Below are positions 54,794 through 63,173 of a DNA stretch of 64,000 bases, piece after piece. Each line of letters starts with the position of its first letter. Position 1 is the stretch's first letter. The notes under the pieces are model-generated. The model was not told the origin of the DNA. It ran no database searches and was given only the letters and a program-made list of their open reading frames with translations. The stretch is from Hyphomonadaceae bacterium JAD_PAG50586_4. GTDB lineage: Bacteria; Pseudomonadota; Alphaproteobacteria; Caulobacterales; Aquidulcibacteraceae. The position numbers were made by a program, and so were the translations under genes. The stretch is taken from NCBI GenBank assembly GCA_023242925.1, contig CP096134.1, forward strand, positions 3,553,501 through 3,617,500, given 5' to 3'.

Positions 54794-56848
54794 GTGAGCC
54801 GCACCAAGCACATCAACGAATTGATCGCCTCGCGGCGTGCGCTTCTGGCCGGCATGATCGGCTTGCCGTTGCTGAACCTCGCCGGCTGCGCGACGGCCAC
54901 TTCGGGCGACGCGACGGCGGGTGCGGCAAGCGCGAATTTCCCAAGCGTGCCGCCGACCAATGCCGACACGGTGTCGCTGCCGCCTGGCTATAGCTGGCGC
55001 AAACTGATCGCCTGGGGCGATGCGCTCTTCGATACGGTGTCGCCCACGTTCGATCCGAATACGCTGACGCGCGCCGAGCAAGAACAACGCTTCGGCCAGA
55101 ACAACGACATGCTGGCGCTGTTTGCGGGCGAATACGCCTTCCCGCCGTCGCGCAATCAAGATCGCATGATCCTCTGTGCCAATAACGAATATACGTCGTC
55201 GGCGCTCGCCTTCCCTGGCGTGCGCACGCCCAGTGAATTCACCGCCGAGCAAGTGGCCGCACTTTACGCCGCGATTGGCGTCAGCGTTGTTGAGGTGGAG
55301 CGTCGTGGCGGCGGTTGGCACGCGTTGCGCAATCCCGCGCCCGGCCAAGGCCGTAACCGCCGCATCACGCCATTCACACCTGTCGCGTTTTCAGGCCCTG
55401 CCGCGAGCCATCCCTGGATCGCCCAAGGCGCTGCGGTGATGAACGCTGCCGAACCCAGCGCCCCAGCCAACACGGTGGCGTGCGGGACGGGTGCGAATTG
55501 CGCTGGCGGTCTGACGCCGTGGGGCACGTATTTGACGGCGGAAGAGAATTTCGACGGTCTGTTCGTGGGCTCTGATCGTGCGCAATCCATGCGCGATGCA
55601 CGTCAGGACGATGCTTACGCGCTCGACTCCGCGTCGTTCGGCTACCCCAGCTATTACGAACCGTTCTCATCCGCGCTTGCGCCGCGCCAATTTCAAGTTT
55701 CGGAAAATCCGTACGGGCCCTCGCTTTACGGCTGGGTGGTCGAAATTGATCCGTACGATCCGACCTCCACACCAAAGAAGCGCACTGCGCTTGGCCGCAA
55801 GAAACAGGAATGCGCCACCACAGCACTGACACGCGACGGCCGCGTCGCGGTCTATATGGGTGACGACCAGCGCAACGAGTACGTCTATAAATTCGTGACC
55901 GACGGGCGCTTCAACCCGAACGATCGCGCCGCGAATATGGATCTGCTCGATCACGGCAAACTCTATTGCGCGCAATTCCACGACGACGGCGGCGTGTGGC
56001 TGCACATCACGACCGAAGCGGCAAACGCTGCTGCGGCGGCGCAGGAATCTCCCATCCGCTTCCGCGATCAAGGCGACGTGCTCATGCGTGTGCGCGAAGC
56101 CGCGCGCATCCTGGGCGCGACACCAATGGATCGGCCCGAAGACGTGGAAGCGGTGTGCGATGCAAATTGGCGCGGGCTCGGGCCCGTGTTGATCGCGTGC
56201 ACCAACAACAGCGAACGCGGCTTTGAGCGGCCGGGCAATCCGCGCCGCGAGAGCGAGCGTCCCAATAGCGCGCAAAGCAATCTGGCTGGCCACGTGCTGC
56301 GCATCGATGAAGCCGGTGGAGATTGCGGCGCCGAACGCTTCACTTGGGATATCTTCGCGATGGGCGGCGATCCGGACGCCGAGGCGCTCACGGCGCCCAC
56401 GCGCGGCGGGCAGCCGGCGCATATCTCCACGACGGTCGATGGTGTGGAAACGGTGAGCGGCGACAAGTTCGCCTGCCCCGACAATCTCTTTATCGATTCC
56501 ACGCATCGCGTTTGGATCGCCACAGACGGCAATGACGGCGTGTTCGCCGATTGCAACGACACGATCATGGTGGCGCCGGCGCAAGCTGAAGGTCCGCGCC
56601 CGATCAAACGCTTCCTGGTTGGCCCACTTGGCGCGGAAATTTGCGGCCCGTTGATGACGCCGGACGAAAGCGCTTTCCTCTGCGCGATCCAACACCCCGG
56701 CGCGAACGATGTCGCTGGCGCTGAATTCTCGGTGTCACGCTGGGCGGGGCGCCCTGTGTCGTCGCACTTCCCCGACGGCGGCGAGTCCTGGCCGCGCTCG
56801 GCGGTGGTTGTTATTACCCGCGACGACGGCGGCCGCATCGGCGACTAA
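54794..56848 (+). CDS. PhoX-family (DUF839) alkaline phosphatase-like protein
   Basis: A 684-residue beta-propeller protein of the PhoX/DUF839 family, exported by the twin-arginine route: SRRALLAGMIGLPLLNLAGC near the N-terminus. The mature part has ILCANNEYTSSALAFPGVRT, CAGGLTPWGTYLTAEENFDG, KKQECATTALTRDGRVAVYM and CPDNLFIDSTHRVWIATDGN, where calcium and iron ligands sit in PhoX. It probably hydrolyses phosphate esters during phosphate limitation; many DUF839 proteins are untested. No Pho box was identified. Confidence 0.86.
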   Translation: MSRTKHINELIASRRALLAGMIGLPLLNLAGCATATSGDATAGAASANFPSVPPTNADTVSLPPGYSWRKLIAWGDALFDTVSPTFDPNTLTRAEQEQRFGQNNDMLALFAGEYAFPPSRNQDRMILCANNEYTSSALAFPGVRTPSEFTAEQVAALYAAIGVSVVEVERRGGGWHALRNPAPGQGRNRRITPFTPVAFSGPAASHPWIAQGAAVMNAAEPSAPANTVACGTGANCAGGLTPWGTYLTAEENFDGLFVGSDRAQSMRDARQDDAYALDSASFGYPSYYEPFSSALAPRQFQVSENPYGPSLYGWVVEIDPYDPTSTPKKRTALGRKKQECATTALTRDGRVAVYMGDDQRNEYVYKFVTDGRFNPNDRAANMDLLDHGKLYCAQFHDDGGVWLHITTEAANAAAAAQESPIRFRDQGDVLMRVREAARILGATPMDRPEDVEAVCDANWRGLGPVLIACTNNSERGFERPGNPRRESERPNSAQSNLAGHVLRIDEAGGDCGAERFTWDIFAMGGDPDAEALTAPTRGGQPAHISTTVDGVETVSGDKFACPDNLFIDSTHRVWIATDGNDGVFADCNDTIMVAPAQAEGPRPIKRFLVGPLGAEICGPLMTPDESAFLCAIQHPGANDVAGAEFSVSRWAGRPVSSHFPDGGESWPRSAVVVITRDDGGRIGD

Positions 56849-58677
56849 GCGCGCGGCACAAAGCCTTCCTTGTGCAAAAGGCGCGCGACGTTCATCGCTG
56901 CGCGGACTTGGACGGAATCGTTGTTCTTGTCGGCCTCGGTGAGCTCATCCCATGGGATGAGCTTGTTGTGCGCCATTAGATCATTGTTGCGCGCTTCGCC
57001 TTCTAGCGTCGGCCGCCAGCCTGACATCAAGCGCTCCGCCATCCAGCGATCATGCTCGCGTTTGGCCATGCGCTCCTGGAATTCCTCGGGAACGCTGGGC
57101 GAGGTATCGCCTTTCAAGCCGTCTTCCTTGGTCGAAGGGCGCCAACCGGCGTCCCAAACCTTGGTCATCGCCGCATCGGAGACGGCGCGGTTGGCGGCGC
57201 GATAGGTTTCCAGCACGTCAGACCAGTCGCGCGTGGCTGCTTGCAACTCCTTCATGCTCATCTCGTCGCGCTCGCCGAGGCCTTTTTGGTAATGCTCGTG
57301 CGCGATCGCGGCGCCGCGATCGAGCCAACCGTCGAGAATACGCGCGCGTGTCGCGTTGATTTGATGTGAGCCAAAGGCTTGGAGGTAGGCGTCAAGCTCC
57401 TCGGTGTCGTCGCCCTTTGCGTATTGCTGCGAGAACTCGGACTGGCTCGACTCGCGCATGAAGATCGGCACGGGCCAGCGCAGGCGATGATTACAAGCGC
57501 GCTTCAACGCAATGGAGAGATGGATGTTGCCGGGATCGGAACCGGTGGAGACGACCAGCGCCGTCGGTTTGCCGCGCGCCTGTTCGACCTTGTCGAGCAC
57601 GTCATGGCCGATCGATTCCGCGTCCCAGTCAAACGACATGAAGCCGATATCGGCGCTCCATATCTGCGGATGCGCGAAGGCTTCGCGGTGGCGCGCACGG
57701 AAGCCGGCTTCGGCGATATCGGGGTTTTTCGTGAGCACGGTGAGGCGCGGCGCTTCGAAATGCGCCGACCAAAGACTCATCAGCACGCGTTCGGCCACGG
57801 CTTCGGCGCAGCCATCAAAGCCGAAGAATACGATGTGCACGCGATCCTGGCCGAATTGCTGCGCAAGACTGAGCACGGCTTGGCTTTGCGTCTGGATCAG
57901 TGCGCGCGCCGACATCTCCTCCAGCGAAAACGGCTTGGGGTCGATGTTCATCACCGCCTTGCCGGAGCGCATCTGCGCCGAGCGCATTTCGCGCGCCTCC
58001 TTCAAGAGCATGGCCGAGCGCGTCGCCACGTGTACGCCGATCGGCGGCTTGCGCTTTGCGCTGCCAACAAGCCGGCGCACGGCCGCTTCGATTTGCAAGT
58101 TCGCGGTATCGTCCGGCTCGAACGCCACAACGTGCGCGGCGTAATGCGCGCGCGCCGTGCGCAAGGTTTCGAGATGGGTCGCATCGCCTTCCAGTACGAT
58201 GACGCCCTTGCGACGCAGACCCAATGCCGTTTCGTCCGGCAAGTTTTGCGCGATCAGGATGACGGCGTCATGATGCTTGCGGCAGTCGAGTGCGAGCGAC
58301 AGCGCGGCTGGACTATCGCCGGCGATAACCACGTGATGCTTGGCGCCGAGATTGAAGATGCGCGCCAGAGATCGGCCAAGCTGGCCCGAAAACGCAAACA
58401 ACAGGCCAACGGCAGGCGCCGCGATAGCGGCGAAGCGCACCACCTCACGCAATGGTTCGTCAGCGTCGAAATATTCATCCCACATCGAGACGGCGCTAAG
58501 CGTGCGATAGATGGCTTCGAGCGCGCCCTCTCCGCGCCAGAGATAGAGTCCGCCGCCGATCCAGATCAGCGTCAGCACGAGCACAACGCCCCAGCGGAAC
58601 GCCCCGGCGCGGGTGTGTGACATCGCAGTCAGCCCTGCGGCCGCCCGCGAACGGGTGTTGGCGTAGGTATGGGCCAT
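56845..58677 (-). CDS. Membrane protein with TrkA-N nucleotide-binding domains and C-terminal RyR domain
   Basis: A 610-residue protein of unusual architecture. Two N-terminal helices (FRWGVVLVLTLIWIGGGLYL near 28-47; IAAPAVGLLFAFSG near 86-99) are followed by a Rossmann TrkA-N/RCK-like domain (HHVVIAGDSPAALSLALDCR) and a second one (HIVFFGFDGCAEAVAERVLM). The end, REHDRWMAERLMSGWRPTLE then HNKLIPWDELTEADKNND, is the RyR (ryanodine receptor repeat) domain. The RyR plus TrkA-N pairing is known in bacteria from comparative genomics but is functionally undescribed. A channel or potassium-linked sensor is an inference. ATG at 58,677 has GGGGAG; 58,623 is an alternative. Confidence 0.85.
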   Translation of the reverse strand: MAHTYANTRSRAAAGLTAMSHTRAGAFRWGVVLVLTLIWIGGGLYLWRGEGALEAIYRTLSAVSMWDEYFDADEPLREVVRFAAIAAPAVGLLFAFSGQLGRSLARIFNLGAKHHVVIAGDSPAALSLALDCRKHHDAVILIAQNLPDETALGLRRKGVIVLEGDATHLETLRTARAHYAAHVVAFEPDDTANLQIEAAVRRLVGSAKRKPPIGVHVATRSAMLLKEAREMRSAQMRSGKAVMNIDPKPFSLEEMSARALIQTQSQAVLSLAQQFGQDRVHIVFFGFDGCAEAVAERVLMSLWSAHFEAPRLTVLTKNPDIAEAGFRARHREAFAHPQIWSADIGFMSFDWDAESIGHDVLDKVEQARGKPTALVVSTGSDPGNIHLSIALKRACNHRLRWPVPIFMRESSQSEFSQQYAKGDDTEELDAYLQAFGSHQINATRARILDGWLDRGAAIAHEHYQKGLGERDEMSMKELQAATRDWSDVLETYRAANRAVSDAAMTKVWDAGWRPSTKEDGLKGDTSPSVPEEFQERMAKREHDRWMAERLMSGWRPTLEGEARNNDLMAHNKLIPWDELTEADKNNDSVQVRAAMNVARLLHKEGFVPRA

Positions 58678-58759
58678 GACGCGTCTCCCCGCTCCCAGCG
58701 GCGGCCATGATGCTGCGCCGGAGCGCCCAGGTCTAGCGCGAACGAGGCTCTGCGGCCCC

Positions 58760-59686
58760 CTACGCCGCGGGCGTCACCCAAAAGCCCGCGCGCGGAAAGT
58801 GCACCACGACCTCGCCTGCGCCATCCGCTTGGCGCCGCACGGCAACCTCCTGCGGCGACACGAATACAACCTCGCCGACCACCGGATTGCGCCCATAATC
58901 ATCCGGCATCACCGATACGCGCATACCCGGCGTCAAACCTTGCGCATCGTTTCCGACCGAAGATGCCGGACTCTCCGGTGTCGCGCGCACGGCAATTTCG
59001 AACGCCGCTTCCGCACTCATGTCGGCGGGATTGCCGTGACCGAACGCCGATATTCTTTGCGTCCAACCGATCAGATGCGCCAGCCCTGCCGTCAGCCGCG
59101 CGAAGGCGTCCGGATCGCCGCCCTTCAAGAACCAGATATTGAGATAGGCGGCAAGATCGGCCGCTGTCGCCTGCGCTCCAAACAGAAACGGGCCAGCGGC
59201 GGCGAGTTGCGAGTCCACGATATCCGCATTCGCGCGCCATTGCCCGGCCATGAGCGGCGCCGCCGTCTTGAGCGCGTTGAGGTCGAACGGGCGCCCGGAC
59301 AATGCCTCGCGGTCCTTGATGAATGCCTGAGGCACGCTCTCGCCGCGCGCGCCAAACACGATGGCGACCGTAGCGGCGAACCAAGCACGCTCGGCCCAAT
59401 TGCGCATCGCCCACACGGCGCCCGTCGCGTACGTCGAGGTAAGCGGCGGATCGGGAAAGCGCCGATCAATCTCGCGCAAGATCACGCCAGTATCACAATA
59501 GATGTCGGCGCCGACCTGCATCACCGGAATGCGGCGATACCCGCCCGTGAGCGGCGTCAGAAACGGTCGCGGCATGATGCTCGGCTGATCAACGCGGCGC
59601 CAGGAAAGACCTTTGACGCCGAGCGCTGTGCGCACGATCTCGGCGTAAGGCGAGGTTGCATATTGGTGCAGGATGATTTCGGCCAT
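58760..59686 (-). CDS. Glutathione S-transferase family protein
   Basis: A 308-residue GST-fold protein. The N-terminal thioredoxin domain reads MAEIILHQYATSPYAEIVRT then GGYRRIPVMQVGADIYCDTG (cis-proline and substrate site). A helical domain follows. The last 80 or so residues (LTPGMRVSVMPDDYGRNPVV, GEVVFVSPQEVAVRRQADGA) form an extra small beta domain that is longer than usual GSTs. The start at 59,686 is chosen because the upstream in-frame start adds an unlikely leader. Substrate unknown. Confidence 0.83.
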   Translation of the reverse strand: MAEIILHQYATSPYAEIVRTALGVKGLSWRRVDQPSIMPRPFLTPLTGGYRRIPVMQVGADIYCDTGVILREIDRRFPDPPLTSTYATGAVWAMRNWAERAWFAATVAIVFGARGESVPQAFIKDREALSGRPFDLNALKTAAPLMAGQWRANADIVDSQLAAAGPFLFGAQATAADLAAYLNIWFLKGGDPDAFARLTAGLAHLIGWTQRISAFGHGNPADMSAEAAFEIAVRATPESPASSVGNDAQGLTPGMRVSVMPDDYGRNPVVGEVVFVSPQEVAVRRQADGAGEVVVHFPRAGFWVTPAA

Positions 59687-59811
59687 GCGCAACCCTAGCG
59701 CCTCCACCCAAGCAAACAAACGCCGCCCAAACGGGACGAGCGAGCGGGCGCTTGCTATGCCGCGCCGGATTGCCTTTGCGTGATGTTTTACCTACGCATG
59801 CCCGCCTGCGT

Positions 59812-59889
59812 GGCCCCGTAGCTCAGCTGGATAGAGCAGGTCCGTCCTAAGGACACGGTCGGGAGTTCGAGATCTCTCCGGGGTCGCCA
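59812..59889 (+). tRNA. tRNA-Arg (anticodon CCT), with an extra base in the T loop
   Basis: The acceptor stem GGCCCCG pairs with CGGGGTC (one G-T), the D stem is GCTC/GAGC, the anticodon loop is GTCCTAA (anticodon CCT, reading AGG) in a stem with one G-A mismatch at its base, and CCA is encoded. The T arm GGGAG/CTCTC encloses TTCGAGAT, eight bases instead of seven. That is either a sequencing insertion or a variant. It is a classic integration site; an integrase remnant follows. Confidence 0.9.
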
Positions 59890-60001
59890 CTCCCTTCGTA
59901 CGCGGTTGATTTCATTCAGTCTTGGCGAAGGGTTGGCACGAGGTTTGGCGCTTCGTGTTCGACACACGTTCGACAAGCCCCAACCAAGCACGCCAATCCG
60001 T

Positions 60002-60205
60002 TCAATTGCTTTCCGTCAGTCGTGCGATGGCGCTGCGTGCAAGCTTCTCCTGTTTGGCGGCCTTGGTGTAGCGCACCACTTCGCGCAGCGAAGCGTGACC
60101 GGTGATCGCCTGCACTTCCTTGGTCGTGCATCCATCTTCGACTAAGCGCACCGCTGCTGACTTTCGCAGACCATGCGCGCTGCGCTTGGGCAACCCGGCA
60201 GTCGA
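60002..60205 (-). mobile_element. C-terminal remnant of a tyrosine-recombinase integrase
   Basis: The minus-strand frame reads LPKRSAHGLRKSAAVRLVED then GCTTKEVQAITGHASLREVV and RYTKAAKQEKLARSAIARLT, ending in ESN. It holds the end of a phage-type integrase catalytic domain: HGLRKSAA (His-x-x-Arg), GHAS and the nucleophile tyrosine in VVRYTKAA. The frame is closed by a stop about 5 bases upstream of the visible part, next to the LysR stop codon, so the N-terminal two-thirds are missing. It lies about 110 bases from the tRNA-Arg 3' end, the usual site for such an integrase, and marks an old island edge. Confidence 0.8.
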
Positions 60206-60217
60206 TTAGGATCCAAT

Positions 60218-61110
60218 TTATCCAGGAGCGCAGACAGCGCGAATGCAGGCTCGAAGCCACCGATGAACGGGGTCAGCATCCAGTCTCGGATGCCATACAA
60301 GCGAAACCGTAAATCCGGTGGCGCTCACAGGCAGCCCAAAACTGTACATGCCGTCGCGTAGCGAGGCCGTGTGTAATTCAGGCACGGTCGCGATCAAGTC
60401 TGAATGTCTCGCCACCGCTAGCGCGGTCGCAAATCCCCTACCGAACACGCGACATGCCGCTTGAAGTGTTCGGGCAGCAACTTTCCTTCCATCGAGTCTT
60501 CGTCGAGGCCACTGCGCGAGACGATGACGTGACGCGCCTCGGCGTAATGTTTAGCGCTGATCTTCTTTCGCGTTAGCGGATGAGTAGCGCCAATGACGCC
60601 GATTAGACGATCCCGAAAGAGCGCTTGAGTGCGTAGCTCAGGGCCCATCGTTGGCTCCACCACAGCGGTCTCGAGATCAATACGCCCCTCGCGAAGCGGT
60701 GCGCTGTCTTTGTCCGGCTTCTGTAGAAAGTTCAGGCGAATACCAGGCGCGTCTGCACCAAGGCGCCCCAACAAGCGTGGCCCGAAGTTTTCTACGAAGC
60801 CGTCGCTGGCTCGCATCGTAAACGTACGCTCCACTGCTGCGAGTTTCAAAACCTTGGACGGCCGCAAAAGCGTTTGCCCCTCGTCGACCAACGATCCGAC
60901 GCGTTCCTGAAGCTCAAGAGCGCGCGGTGTCGGGACAAGCCCACGCCCTGCCCGCACCAGGAGCGGATCGCCCGTCGCTTCGCGCAGTCGCGCCAGGGTG
61001 CGGCTCATAGCCGAAGGGCTAAGCCGCAAACGGTCGGCCGCGCCCGCCACGCTGCCCTCTTCGAGGAGCACGTCCAGCGCCACGAGCAAATTCAGGTCAG
61101 GGGTCGCCAT
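60218..61110 (-). CDS. LysR family transcriptional regulator (single-base frameshift)
   Basis: A 297-residue regulator when repaired. The helix-turn-helix is in LNLLVALDVLLEEGSVAGAA then DRLRLSPSAMSRTLARLREA. The effector domain reads FTMRASDGFVENFGPRLLGR and, after the frameshift, GFATALAVARHSDLIATVPE with FTVSLVWHPRLDADPVHRWL. The frames join when one base is added to CCCC at 60,435-60,438. It is divergent from the cupin-like gene and MFS transporter and probably controls them. Confidence 0.85.
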
Positions 61111-61222
61111 GCCCCTTTCTACGATGACATGGCGTCAAACGCACGAATAATGTGCAATCAATGCGTCTTCCGCCTCATCTTGAGGGCCGTCATCCTCCTC
61201 ACCACCACAGAGGAGACCCGAG
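61111..61222. promoter_or_regulatory. Divergent promoter region of lysR and the cupin-like operon
   Basis: 112 bases between divergent starts. LysR regulators normally act from such a region. I see an AT-rich section around 61,140-61,165 (GAATAATGTGCAATCAATG), the best place for overlapping promoters, but no certain T-N11-A operator. A GAGGAGACCCGAG ribosome site precedes the cupin-like ATG. Confidence 0.4.
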
Positions 61223-61768
61223 ATGTCATCAAACACGCTGGAAACGACTATGGCGCGCATGAGCGCCATCTGGGGGCCGCTGACATCCGAACTTGTCACC
61301 GCCGCTCGCGCTCTGATCGAAGCATTGGCGCAAGCCTCTCCCGAAGAGCCATGGCTAGCTGAGCTGCACCGAGACCAACCGGCGAGCCGTGAACTCTATC
61401 GCGACGCGGAAAGCGGCTTCGTGCTGCTCGCGCACTTCGAAAACGCAGCGCTTTATCGCCCACCGCATGATCACGGCCGAAGCTGGGTGATCTACGCCGT
61501 CCAACAAGGCGAAAGCGAGATGGGCACGTATGCACGTGTCGATGATGAAGCTGGCAAGACAAGGCTGGTCAAGCGCGGTGGGACGCTGGTGAAACCCGGC
61601 CAAGCTCAGGTGTACTTGCCCGGCGACATCCACGACACGCTTTGCGTGTCAGGTCCGGCACTTCTCTTTCGTTTCACGGAGCGTGACCTGAAGAAAGAAG
61701 ACGCTGTCGATAAGAAGGTGACCCGATATGTGCAGCGCGACGGCATTTGGGTTCCAAGCACGCCATGA
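61223..61768 (+). CDS. Cupin-fold protein, possible dioxygenase-like
   Basis: A 181-residue soluble protein. The middle YRPPHDHGRSWVIYAVQQGE carries the H-x-H first cupin motif, and KPGQAQVYLPGDIHDTLCVS the later histidine of the second, in an arrangement like cysteine/thiol dioxygenases. A mononuclear iron site is likely; the substrate is unknown. A good GAGGAGA ribosome site precedes the ATG. Its stop overlaps the MFS start (ATGA), so the two are co-translated and probably act together under LysR. Confidence 0.75.
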   Translation: MSSNTLETTMARMSAIWGPLTSELVTAARALIEALAQASPEEPWLAELHRDQPASRELYRDAESGFVLLAHFENAALYRPPHDHGRSWVIYAVQQGESEMGTYARVDDEAGKTRLVKRGGTLVKPGQAQVYLPGDIHDTLCVSGPALLFRFTERDLKKEDAVDKKVTRYVQRDGIWVPSTP

Positions 61769-63135
61769 CCGCGCGGAGCGAGCGCAGCGGCGGCAGCGAC
61801 CGCGCTACAACATCTTTTGATCCGCGGCGCGCTGTCGCGATTGGCGCCGTTTTGTCCGCGATGGCGCTCGTTGTCATCGACGCTGGGGGTTTAAACCTAA
61901 GCCTGCCGTCTATCGCCTCGTCCTTGAGCACAGATCCTTCGACGGCCATTCTCGTCGTAACCACCTATCAGATCGCAGTTGTCATGGCCCTCTTGCCCAG
62001 CGCGGCGTTGGGCGAGCGGTTTGGCTTGCGGCGCGTTTTCGCGGCGGGCGTTATCGCGTTCACCGCTGCAGCCCTGATGGCCGCGGCATCGGAGTCGTTG
62101 CTTTGGCTTCTTCTTGCCCGCTTTGCTCAGGGGCTGGGCGCGAGCGCGATCCTAGCACTGGGCGTCGCATTGCTCAGATCAACGGTTTCCGACCGCTTGC
62201 TCGGCGCCGCCATCGGCTGGAACGCAATGACTGTCGCGCTTGCAGCCGCCGCTGGTCCCGCCATAGGCGCTCTCGTCCTGGCAAACTTCAATTGGAATTG
62301 GCTCTTCGTGTTCGAAGTGCCGCTGGGCCTGTTGGTTCTTATCGCCGCACGCGCCTTGCCGCAGGTCGCGCCCAACAGTCAGCGTTTGGATTATGCCAGC
62401 ATAGCTCTCAACTTCGCAGCATTCGGACTCCTGATTCTCGGGATCAACTTAGTCGCGCTCCGTCCAGCAACGGCTGCATACGTGATCCTAGCCAGCACCT
62501 TAGTCTTCGCGACTCTTGTCGCTCGTGAAGCCAATCATGCTCGGCCGCTGTTGCCGCTAGACCTTTTGCGCGGCGCCTCGTTTCGCAACTCAATCCTGGC
62601 GTCGGTGCTTTGCTTTGTTGGCCAGACGGCTGGGTTGATAGCCCTGCCCTTTTACCTCCAAGCGGGCCTGGGTCTGTCGCCTCTGGTTGCTGGCTTGTAC
62701 ATGACCGTGTGGCCGCTCAGCGTCGCAGGCACAGGACTCTTTGCTGGACGCTTCTCACGCTGGGCAAGCACCAGCGCCCTTTGCGTATTGGGTGGAGCAT
62801 TGCTTGCTCTGGGGATGTTCGGAGTGGCGTGTTGGCCATCGAGCAGTCCCGGCCTTCTCGTACCTTTCACAATGACATCGGGGATCGGCTTCGGTCTTTT
62901 TCAGATCGCCAACAACCGCAACATGTTTCTCGCAGCGCCGATGGCCCGCAGCGGTGCTGCCGGCGGAATGCAGGGGACCGCTCGTGTGCTCGGACAGGCA
63001 GGCGGCGCCGCCCTTGTTGCGCAGCTCTTCGTTTTCGTTCCGATGGACGCAGCGCCCAATCTCACGATGGGCGTGGCAGCCGCGTTCGCCTTGTCGGCGA
63101 GCGTCGTCAGCGTGTTTCAATCGAACACGCGATGA
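61765..63135 (+). CDS. MFS transporter, DHA2-like drug/metabolite exporter
   Basis: A 456-residue transporter. ALVVIDAGGLNLSLPSIASS, VVTTYQIAVVMALLPSAALG and ERFGLRRVFAAGVIAFTAAA (motif A) mark the 14-helix-type (DHA2) group, although here about 12-14 helices can be counted. ATG at 61,765 overlaps the cupin stop. The reading frame is clean and codon use is less GC-biased than in the left part of the window, as in its neighbours. Its substrate is unknown; export of a compound handled by the cupin protein is an inference. Confidence 0.84.
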   Translation: MTARSERSGGSDRATTSFDPRRAVAIGAVLSAMALVVIDAGGLNLSLPSIASSLSTDPSTAILVVTTYQIAVVMALLPSAALGERFGLRRVFAAGVIAFTAAALMAAASESLLWLLLARFAQGLGASAILALGVALLRSTVSDRLLGAAIGWNAMTVALAAAAGPAIGALVLANFNWNWLFVFEVPLGLLVLIAARALPQVAPNSQRLDYASIALNFAAFGLLILGINLVALRPATAAYVILASTLVFATLVAREANHARPLLPLDLLRGASFRNSILASVLCFVGQTAGLIALPFYLQAGLGLSPLVAGLYMTVWPLSVAGTGLFAGRFSRWASTSALCVLGGALLALGMFGVACWPSSSPGLLVPFTMTSGIGFGLFQIANNRNMFLAAPMARSGAAGGMQGTARVLGQAGGAALVAQLFVFVPMDAAPNLTMGVAAAFALSASVVSVFQSNTR

Positions 63136-63173
63136 ACGCCCACTTTCAATAAGCGCTTCTCAGGAAACAGGCC

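Noticed and set aside
55667..56695. Minus-strand frame of 342 codons over the PhoX-like gene
   Set aside because: Shadow of a well-supported Tat-exported DUF839 protein.
57379..59698. Plus-strand frames of 413 and 340 codons
   Set aside because: Antisense to the TrkA-N/RyR and GST genes, whose domains are clear; composition is Arg/His-rich.
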